Assembly (NCBI RefSeq): GCF_900111585.1
Contig: NZ_FOHI01000011.1
Location: 19,316 to 83,315 of the forward strand
Source: Nitrosospira multiformis
GTDB taxonomy: Bacteria; Pseudomonadota; Gammaproteobacteria; Burkholderiales; Nitrosomonadaceae
Direction: 5' to 3'
Length of the DNA stretch: 64,000 nucleotides
Shown here: positions 57,538 through 64,000 of the stretch, piece after piece
How positions within the stretch are numbered: position 1 is the first letter of the stretch
Layout: each line of letters begins with the position of its first letter
Program-made: the position numbers and the translations under genes
The notes under the pieces: model-generated
The model's database searches: none
What the model saw: only the letters and a program-made list of their open reading frames with translations
Told to the model about the DNA's origin: nothing

Positions 57538-57708
57538 TTAGGCGGCCGTAGTAAAGCGCAATGCAAATTTTCGGCAATGCTCGAGATAGCCGCCTTCGTG
57601 GTTTTTTATTAATTCCACAATACTAGACCATAGCCAGGAAGGAGCATTCAGTGATTTAGAGCGATTGTGGCGAAGTTCTTTTAACCAGAGCCTCCGAGTT
57701 GAGGAATC
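57538..57708 (-). pseudogene. DUF2252 C-terminal fragment, orphan
   Basis: The minus strand reads STRRLWLKELRHNRSKSLNA followed by PSWLWSSIVELIKNHEGGYL and EHCRKFAL, then a stop at 57538. This is the highly conserved end of DUF2252 proteins. No DUF2252 sequence lies upstream of it on this strand. The gene at 62470 has the rest of the protein but loses homology exactly where this fragment would begin, after GKAHMRQM. Confidence 0.85.
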
Positions 57709-57837
57709 CAGGAGCGGGGGGTTGGGAACGAGCAGGGAGCGAAGGCGGGAATGATTGTTCAATACGAGCAGAAAACTGTTCGTTCCATGGGGGCCGGCTG
57801 GTGGAAGCGGAAAGGAGAGGCGGTAACGGTAACAGAA

Positions 57838-59310
57838 TTACCTTTGGTGGGCTCTTGCCCATTCATCCGCCTCGCGTCGCGCATCGCCGATTTGCATCGG
57901 TGTCATCAGCCTTTCCATCAGTTCGCGATTCTCTTTGGCATCCTCGTAGCCGCCGGCGCTGGCGATGCTGAACCACTTGTCGGCTTCCACATAGTCCTGT
58001 TTCACGCCATTGCCGTTGTAATACAGCACGCCGAGATTGGTCTGGGCGCCCGCATGCCCTTGCTCCGCCGCCTTCAGGTACCAGGCTAGCGCCTGCGCGT
58101 AATCGTGCGGCACTCCCTGCCCGCTGTCATACTTCACACCCACGCTGTATTGCGCCCGCGCATAGCCTTGCTCGGCCGCCTTGCGATACCAGGCTACTGC
58201 CTGTTGTGTATCCTTTTCGATGCCCCGCCCGGTGTCATACCTTACCCCGAGGTTATATTGCGCATCCGGATCTCCTTGCTCGGCCGCCTGTCGATACCAT
58301 GACACCGCCTGGCGATCATCCTGAATGACGCCTTTACCCGTCGCATACATCACGCCGAGATTGAACTGTGCAGGAGCATAGCCCTGCTCGGCCGCCTTGC
58401 GATACCATGCCGCTGCCTCGTAAGCGTCCTCAGGAACGCCGCGCCCTCTGGCATTTGCCACCCCCAGCTTGAACTGGGCACGCGCATATCCCTGATCCGC
58501 CGCCTGACGATACAAGGACGCCGCCTGACGATAATCCTGAACGACTCCTTCTCCCACAGCGAACATCATGCCGAGATTGAACTGTGCATCCGCGTTCCCC
58601 TGCTCAGCAGCCTTGCGATACCAAGAGGCGGCTTCCTGGTTGCTCTGCTCTACTCCGCGGCCCTTGGCGTAGAGCACGCCAAGAGCATATTGTGCTTCTG
58701 CGTACCCTTGCTCGGCTGCCTTGCGATACCAGGATACGGCCTGCTGATCATCCTGCTCGACCCCCTGCCCCTTGAGATACATGAACCCCATGATTGCCTG
58801 CGCAGGTGCGTGTCCCTGTTCCGCGGCTTTCAGATACCAGGAGAGGGCGTGCCGATAATCCTTTTCCACACCCTGGCCTTTCGCATACATCACCCCGAGA
58901 TTGTATTGCGCCACGGCGTACCCGCTGTCGGCCGCCCGGAAATACCAGAACATTGCCTGTTGATAATCCTGCGGGACGCCCTGACCTTTCAGATACATAT
59001 ACCCCAGCATGGATTGTGCGGGTGCGTCCCCTTGCTCCGCCGCCCTGCGATACCACTTGGCGGCCTGTTCATGATCCTGCGGCACGCCGCGGCCCCGTGA
59101 ATACAGCACGCCCAGATTGAACTGCGCGTCGGCGTTCCCTTCGTTGGCCGCTTTCCGGAAAGATTGCATAGCCTTGGTGTAGTCCTTGCTGAGGACGAAC
59201 TTCATTCCATCTTCGAAGTCCCCCGCCATAGCCAGGGAGACGAACAACATCAACACCGGGCCGGCTATTGCGAACCTGGATGTTGCCACTGATTTGGATA
59301 GACGCATCAT
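57838..59310 (-). CDS. Sel1-repeat protein, exported
   Basis: A signal peptide (FAIAGPVLMLFVSLAMA) is followed by eleven Sel1 repeats of 36 residues, each like DAQFNLGVLYSRGRGVPQD then AAKWYRRAAEQG, from about residue 45 to 440. Sel1 repeats form a superhelical scaffold for protein-protein contacts, often in envelope signalling or host interaction. A short Glu/Arg-rich tail ends the protein. The start is best placed at the ATG at 59310 (490 aa). The repeats are highly similar at DNA level, so copy number could vary. Confidence 0.9.
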   Translation of the reverse strand: MMRLSKSVATSRFAIAGPVLMLFVSLAMAGDFEDGMKFVLSKDYTKAMQSFRKAANEGNADAQFNLGVLYSRGRGVPQDHEQAAKWYRRAAEQGDAPAQSMLGYMYLKGQGVPQDYQQAMFWYFRAADSGYAVAQYNLGVMYAKGQGVEKDYRHALSWYLKAAEQGHAPAQAIMGFMYLKGQGVEQDDQQAVSWYRKAAEQGYAEAQYALGVLYAKGRGVEQSNQEAASWYRKAAEQGNADAQFNLGMMFAVGEGVVQDYRQAASLYRQAADQGYARAQFKLGVANARGRGVPEDAYEAAAWYRKAAEQGYAPAQFNLGVMYATGKGVIQDDRQAVSWYRQAAEQGDPDAQYNLGVRYDTGRGIEKDTQQAVAWYRKAAEQGYARAQYSVGVKYDSGQGVPHDYAQALAWYLKAAEQGHAGAQTNLGVLYYNGNGVKQDYVEADKWFSIASAGGYEDAKENRELMERLMTPMQIGDARREADEWARAHQR

Positions 59311-59510
59311 TTTCACTTTCAATTCCCGACTCCATATTGCCCGCGCATTCTACCCGGCACGCCCCTGAAGTTACAGGTGTTACGGCATCTGCAATTTTTT
59401 ATTCGCGAGGTTGTTTTTTTCTTACGCGCGTTTCGAGGGAAAAATCAAGAAAGCCGGCTTTATGTTTTTTACATTTTATGCGGCCATCCCCCAGCTTTTT
59501 TCAGCAGGAG

Positions 59511-60020
59511 TTATTCGGGAGCCGAGCAGGTTTCCAGCGTGTCCCACGCAATCCGGCTTTCATATTTCCTTCCACTGACGGTGGCAAATGTCGTAGCATT
59601 ATCCGTTCGTTTCAAGGTGAGAACGAAAGAATAATCGCGATCCACTTCCTTGTCAGCATTGCTGCCGGGTTTGCCGGGATGGATCATGGGGGTGGGCAGA
59701 CCGTATCTGATCACTGCATCGGGATTGGAAGGCGAGTTGCGCGCATAGGTGCCTGCGAGTGCACCTTCAGGATAGGCGTAGATTTCCATTGCCGCAATAT
59801 CCGGGTAGCTGAAAACCTGATATTGCAGGGTGCGGATCATCCATCGACTATCGGATTGAAGCTGGTCGACGGTGCAGTGGGCAAGTACAGCGAGATTTCC
59901 GCTGACCTTTCCTCCGTGAGTAAACGAGGACTCCTCCCAGCCGATGGCTGCGCATGCCGCAAGCAGGGTCCCGCAGAAAGAGAAGACCAGAACCTTAATC
60001 AATTTGATGCCTGCCTGCAA
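59511..60020 (-). CDS. Putative lipoprotein, 169 aa
   Basis: A TTG start with a strong GGGGAGG site 7 bases upstream. The signal (IKLIKVLVFSFCGTLLAACA) ends in lipobox LAAC. The mature part carries a central beta-rich region (WMIRTLQYQVFSYPDIAAME) and a C-terminal half with VDRDYSFVLTLKRTD. I do not recognise the family. It is on the same strand as the Sel1 gene, about 200 bases upstream of it, and divergent from the spermidine-synthase-like gene. Confidence 0.7.
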   Translation of the reverse strand: MQAGIKLIKVLVFSFCGTLLAACAAIGWEESSFTHGGKVSGNLAVLAHCTVDQLQSDSRWMIRTLQYQVFSYPDIAAMEIYAYPEGALAGTYARNSPSNPDAVIRYGLPTPMIHPGKPGSNADKEVDRDYSFVLTLKRTDNATTFATVSGRKYESRIAWDTLETCSAPE

Positions 60021-60170
60021 AACTCTGCCTCCCCTTCGACAGGAACCCGGGCTGAATTACATCACGCCGGTATCCGCTCAATCTAAACCTAGGCCAAAAA
60101 GAACGACTTGTAAAGCTTGTCCGCGGGAACGGCAGGGGCAACAGCAACGGGATAAGGAAAAGCTCCTTTC

Positions 60171-60959
60171 ATGAATCGATTTCTGAAACGCCGTGAACGG
60201 CAGGCAAACGTCAGCAGAAATCCACCCCTCGCAGACGCCGGGCTCGTTCACCTGAGCGAAGAGTACGGTATCCGCTCACTTCATCTGGGAAGCAGCATGG
60301 TACAGAGCGCAATGCGTATCGCTGCCCCGAATGAATTGCAGCTTGCCTATACCCAGTGCATGATGTGTTTTCTGCTGTTTCGCCCACGACCCAAAAATGT
60401 TCTCATGATCGGTTTGGGAGGAGGCTCACTGACGAAATTTGTTTACTGGCAACTGCCAACGGTCAATACGACCGTGATCGAAATCAACCCCCAGGTGGTT
60501 TCGGTCGCGCGCAGTCAATTCTACGTGCCGGCTGATGATGAGCGCCTGGAAGTGCTGATCGCAGAAGGCAGTGAATATATTGCTGCCCATCCAGACAGCA
60601 CAGATATTCTGATGGTCGATGGTTTCGACGATGGCAGGCAGGTGGCTTCTCTATGCACGCAGGCTTTTTATGATCAGGCAAGTGAAGCATTGACGAGAAA
60701 TGGCGTGCTGGTTGTCAACCTGCTCAGCCGGGACGGAAGAGTTCACGAATATCTCGCGCGTCTTGAAAACAGCTTTGCGGGGCGTATTGCCACCATACTG
60801 GCAGAGCCTTACGGCAATCTGATCGTGTTTGCCTTCAAGCACCCGCCGACAAGAGCCGTCTGGGAAGAACTGCCAGCAACGGCAAAGGTGCTGGAAAAAG
60901 AATTTTCCCTGCCATTCTCAAAGTTCGCCCAAAAACTGCCCCATCGCAGACCTTTTTAA
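60171..60959 (+). CDS. Spermidine-synthase-like methyltransferase-fold protein
   Basis: The Rossmann core reads VLMIGLGGGSLTKFVYWQLP with the acidic end of strand 2 in TTVIEINPQVVSVAR, then DILMVDGFDDGRQVASLCTQ with the active-site Asp region, and FYDQASEALTRNGVLVVNL. This is the SpeE-type fold. The N-terminal beta-hairpin domain is short, so polyamine synthesis is uncertain; many such proteins have unknown substrates. The ATG has AAGGAA upstream, and a small AAGGA/TCCTT stem could cover that site. Length is 262 aa. Confidence 0.82.
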   Translation: MNRFLKRRERQANVSRNPPLADAGLVHLSEEYGIRSLHLGSSMVQSAMRIAAPNELQLAYTQCMMCFLLFRPRPKNVLMIGLGGGSLTKFVYWQLPTVNTTVIEINPQVVSVARSQFYVPADDERLEVLIAEGSEYIAAHPDSTDILMVDGFDDGRQVASLCTQAFYDQASEALTRNGVLVVNLLSRDGRVHEYLARLENSFAGRIATILAEPYGNLIVFAFKHPPTRAVWEELPATAKVLEKEFSLPFSKFAQKLPHRRPF

Positions 60960-61138
60960 ACCTGGATGGCATTTCCTTATCTGAGGAGAGGCATGAATGA
61001 AAGGACGGTTAAAGGATGATCGCGTCATTCTGGATTGAGCGGACCCGTGTCAGGAGATTTTCCGTGTGTACCGGAGTGTGTACCCTTGTGCACCAAAGTT
61101 ACCCGAACGCAGTGATTAGCAAAACCTGCATCAAGAAT

Positions 61139-61431
61139 AGAAGGAGGTTCATAATCTCCCCTCTGACTCTGATAGCCTTTCGGCAAAGGTGCACATTGCC
61201 CGTGATAATCTGCACCGGGCTTTGTCTTACATTAATGAAATCCCCGAGCATTGCAGCAAGATTTTGACATTTCCCAAAGCCTTCCCGCTGCGCGAAGAGC
61301 TGGGTGAAGGCATCCGCGCCATTCCTTTTGGCCGCTACCTGATTTTCTATACCCAGGATTCCAATAAAGTGCGGATAGAACGCATCCTGTCTGGCTCCAG
61401 ACTTTTATCGAGTGATTACTTTGGAAGCTGA
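61139..61431 (+). pseudogene. Frameshifted RelE/ParE-family toxin
   Basis: The first frame reads RRRFIISPL, the usual start of ParE toxins. From about 61165 a second frame carries on: SDSLSAKVHIARDNLHRALS, then FPKAFPLREELGEGIRAIPF and GRYLIFYTQDSNKVRIERIL, ending at 61431. A one-base loss explains the break. No start codon with a ribosome site was found, and no antitoxin gene lies beside it. Confidence 0.7.
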
Positions 61432-61537
61432 AGGGCTTATAAGCGCCGCTGCAGTGGTTGTAATGGCTGTTACCGAGTAATAGTGCTGCGTTCAACAATA
61501 ATGAGCGTTCGGAACTTCCAGTTGGTAAAGCAGTTTC

Positions 61538-62356
61538 TTATCTCGAAAACTTCATCTGAAGCCGCACTGCCCAGGCGAAGATTCGCGCGCCTAATAGCCA
61601 TCTCGCAATAACGGACATCTTGGAATCGAGAGGCAGCGCGTGTCTTACAGGAGGAGACGCGGTGACAGCGTCCAGTACGGCCTTTGCAATGATCTCAGGT
61701 CCAGGCGCCTCGGGCTCGTCAGCTACGAGGTTTCGTATGCCTGAAAGGAGATTTTTGTATGCAGGAGGATGAGAGATGGTCTCCAGCAATCTGAGCTCTT
61801 TGGGAACAAACTCCGTCTTAATCAAGCCAGGTGCAATCAGCACCACATCGATTCCAAACTCCATGACCTCTCCCCGGACCGCATCGGTTAGCGCTTCAAT
61901 AGCATATTTTGACGCCGAATACCAACCAAAACCGGGCACGGATATCCTGCTCAATACCGAAACAATGTTGACGATGCAGCCAGATTTCTGGTTTCTCATG
62001 TGCGGCAGCACTGCCTGCATAAACCGGGCATAGCCGAAAAGATTGACTTCGAGCTGATAGCGGGCAGCTTCTAGGGGAACGCACTCCACTGCGCCAAGTT
62101 GGCTAATCCCAGCATTATTTACCAGCACGTCGATCCGGCTCTTGGTCGATATAACGTACGCTACGGCCTTTCGAACAGCTTCATCATCCGTAACATCCAG
62201 GATGATTGGTTCAATCCGATCAGAGCGGATCTGTTCCAGTCTGTACTTCCGCCGCGCTATGGCAAATACATAATATCCATTTTGAGCAAGAAGCTCCGCT
62301 GTTGCTCTTCCGATACCGCTGGATGCGCCAGTTACCAATGCAATCCCCTGGTTCAT
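61538..62356 (-). CDS. Short-chain dehydrogenase/reductase
   Basis: A classical SDR: NAD(P) site LVTGASSGIGRATAELLA at the N-terminus, NNAG near residue 85, catalytic Ser in IVSVLSRIS and YSASK near 150. An Arg pair after strand 2 (IARRKYRL) suggests NADP. A C-terminal extension of about 40 residues with a hydrophobic end (ARWLLGARIFAWAVRL) may associate with membrane. An AGGAG site precedes the ATG. Length is 272 aa. Substrate unknown; it is divergent from the DUF2252 gene. Confidence 0.9.
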   Translation of the reverse strand: MNQGIALVTGASSGIGRATAELLAQNGYYVFAIARRKYRLEQIRSDRIEPIILDVTDDEAVRKAVAYVISTKSRIDVLVNNAGISQLGAVECVPLEAARYQLEVNLFGYARFMQAVLPHMRNQKSGCIVNIVSVLSRISVPGFGWYSASKYAIEALTDAVRGEVMEFGIDVVLIAPGLIKTEFVPKELRLLETISHPPAYKNLLSGIRNLVADEPEAPGPEIIAKAVLDAVTASPPVRHALPLDSKMSVIARWLLGARIFAWAVRLQMKFSR

Positions 62357-62469
62357 GATTCGCTCCTATCGATTTTTCGGTATTCCTATGTGCGGCTCTG
62401 CACGGTTGTTTAGTTAAGTCTACTTTAATCTTCGCGTCAGCTAAAACCATAGAAATCGCCAGTTTATAT

Positions 62470-63636
62470 ATGAGTTCTCATTTTATGAAGGAAAAGACAG
62501 GAATACCGAATCCACAGGAAAGAAATGCCTTACTGAGTGAAAGGCGTAATCTGAAAATGACGCGGTCAGCACATGCGTATGTTCGTGGCAATACCGCTCA
62601 GTTTTATGAATGGCTAGAAGAGAATCCTACCAATAATTTGCCATGTGGTCCTTCAATCTGGATTTGTGGGGACTGCCATGTAGGAAATCTTGGGCCTATT
62701 GCTAATCTTCAAGGGAAAATCGATATTCAAATAAGGGACCTGGACCAAACGATTATCGGAAACCCAGCTCATGATTTGATCCGGCTCGGATTATCGCTTT
62801 CAATGGCGGCCCGCAGTTCGGCTCTTCCTGGTGTTATAACTGCTCAGATGATGGAACAACTTATGGTCGGGTATGAGCAGGCTTTTGACAGCGAAGAGAT
62901 AGATAAGGATTTGATAACCATTCCCGCACCGATAAAAATGATCATGAGAAAAGCTGGCAAGCGGACTTGGAATGCTCTGGCCAAAGAGCGCATTTCCGGC
63001 ACGGCACCGTGTATACCCCTGGGAAAATGCTTCTGGCCTCTTTCCGCGGAAGAAAAAGCTGGCATCATCGCATTATTCGAGAGAAAAGCCATTTCGTATT
63101 TAGTAACTTCCTTGAGTCGCCGCGATGAAAGCACGGAAGTGAGTGTCATAGATGCAGCTTATTGGCTGAAAGGGTGCAGTTCACTTGGGAAACTACGCTA
63201 TGCAGTTCTGCTTAATGTAGGGAGCAGCACTTCCAACGAGAATTTATGTTTAATAGATATCAAGGAAGCCTCGGTGGCTGCGGCTCCACGCTATGCGACT
63301 GCAAAAATGCCGCTAGAGCATGGTGAGCGCGTAGTAGAGGGAGCTCGCCACTTATCCCCATATTTAGGGGAAAGGATGGCCGCGGCTCGTCTCCTTGAGC
63401 GTTCGGTGTTTATTCGAGAGCTTCTGCCTCAGGACATGAAAATTGAGATTGATCAGGTGACACAGGAAGAGGCACAAAAAGTTGCACGTTATCTGGCTTT
63501 GGTTCTCGGCAAAGCGCATATGCGCCAAATGGTTCCCTTCGCTCTGGAGATCCGGCCGCGATCAGCTGTCACCACGAGGAGCGGGAGGCAAGATGGGAGC
63601 AAAGGCGACGGGAGCACTTGTCTGAAACATCCTTAA
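62470..63636 (+). pseudogene. DUF2252 gene lacking its conserved C-terminus
   Basis: The protein carries the DUF2252 core: RSAHAYVRGNTAQFYEWLEE, CGDCHVGNLGPI (a kinase-like DxHxxN motif), DLDQTIIGNPAHDLIRLGLS and VARYLALVLGKAHMRQM. After that point (about 63533) the remaining 34 codons (EIRPRSAVTTRSGRQDGSKG) match nothing in the family and read like former non-coding sequence. The missing conserved end lies at 57538-57708 on the other strand. Whether the truncated product folds is unknown, so I call it a broken gene. The core may bind a nucleotide, but the family's role is not known. Confidence 0.8.
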
Positions 63637-63845
63637 CTCCTTCTGCACGCAGGAGGATGCCGCGCACCCTGCTGACTGGGTTGTCCCGATATCGACCCCC
63701 TCCTGCGGCTGTGTTTACCGTCGCTCTCACCGGGTATGGCAAAAAACGTCTTGACCACTGCAATGGGTAAAGTGTACTTTGGACTCAAGCTGACTCAGAA
63801 AGCGCTTTGAAAACACGACTTTTATAATCTCCAGCCATCGATCGG
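63637..63845. other. Intergenic region before the partial DUF445-like gene
   Basis: About 210 bases with no supported gene; it likely contains the promoter of the gene that runs off the right edge. Confidence 0.4.
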
Positions 63846-64000
63846 GTGCATCCGTTGGAATCGCCAGCCGGGAATCAGGAAATGCGGCCTGTAGAGCCAG
63901 TGGTGGCCAATAACCGGATGCGGCGCCTGGCGACGGCGCTGCTGATGGTGATGCTTGCGGTTCTCGTTCTGGCCAACGTATTTCTTCCGCTTCATCCCTC
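63846..64000 (+). CDS. DUF445-like membrane protein, 3' end cut by window
   Basis: The frame is open to the window end. From the ATG at 63882 it reads NNRMRRLATALLMVMLAVLV and LANVFLPLHP, resembling the start of DUF445/YjiN proteins (short basic stretch, one membrane helix, then an HPW-like segment). A GTG at 63846 is an alternative start and is used for the coordinates. Only about 50 residues are visible, so the family call is tentative. Confidence 0.5.
   Translation, partial: MHPLESPAGNQEMRPVEPVVANNRMRRLATALLMVMLAVLVLANVFLPLHP

Noticed and set aside
57751..58302. Plus-strand open frames opposite the Sel1 gene
   Set aside because: They arise from the repeated codon pattern of the Sel1 units and show the same repetition.
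1..64000. CRISPR arrays, rRNA genes and prophage structural genes
   Set aside because: No regularly spaced repeats, rRNA sequence or phage structural motifs were seen anywhere in the window.

Overview
This window reads as chromosomal DNA of a betaproteobacterium, most likely an ammonia oxidiser of the Nitrosospira type. That placement is an inference from gene order (lptC-lptA-lptB-rpoN-hpf-hprK-rapZ; gmk-rpoZ-spoT), PEP-CTERM remnants, a DUF3460 gene and the general protein character. No ammonia-oxidation gene is present to prove it.

The left two thirds are mostly housekeeping. metH (cut by the left edge) is followed by a decayed HAF-repeat/PEP-CTERM gene, an unknown gene and a SRAP protease gene. 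Next come spoT, rpoZ, gmk, trxC and yicC on the minus strand; rph, rdgB and hemW on the plus strand; and trmB, thiG and thiS on the minus strand. From 15.7 to 21.5 kb lies a small accessory patch: a LysR gene beside a broken SDR gene, a lipoprotein, a DUF932 relic with a hairpin repeat, an HPP-family gene broken by a 26-bp tandem duplication, a 16-Cys copper-binding protein, a voltage-gated-type K+ channel and tRNA-Gly(CCC). asmA-like, mutY and 5-formyl-THF cyclo-ligase follow. A long minus-strand block then runs from ispH through kdsC, lptC, lptA, lptB, rpoN, hpf, hprK, rapZ and ubiX, with no ptsN between hpf and hprK. A vitamin B12-binding protein and DAHP synthase come next. From 36 to 46 kb, miaA and a BON lipoprotein precede a complete fatty-acid beta-oxidation set: acyl-CoA dehydrogenase, acyl-CoA synthetase, thioesterase, dehydrogenase/hydratase fusion and thiolase.

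From 46.6 kb to the right end the sequence is accessory and heavily eroded. It holds a second PEP-CTERM relic, an IS91-type transposase tail, a glycine-zipper gene interrupted at a run of nine T, further pseudogenes, a second DUF932 relic with a related hairpin, a secreted beta-helix protein, antitoxin and toxin fragments, an intact aadA-like aminoglycoside adenylyltransferase next to a frameshifted GrpB gene, an orphan sulfate-binding-protein-like gene, an 11-repeat Sel1 protein, a spermidine-synthase-like protein, an SDR and a DUF2252 gene. The DUF2252 gene at 62.5-63.6 kb lacks its conserved C-terminus. The missing piece lies on the opposite strand at 57.5-57.7 kb, placed so that one inversion of about 5.8 kb would rejoin the gene.

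I did not find a clear new defence or biosynthetic system. The most informative signals are structural: the split DUF2252 gene, the 26-bp duplication, the homopolymer frameshift and the paired DUF932/hairpin relics. They point to ongoing rearrangement and gene decay. All family calls come from reading motifs; no database search was run.
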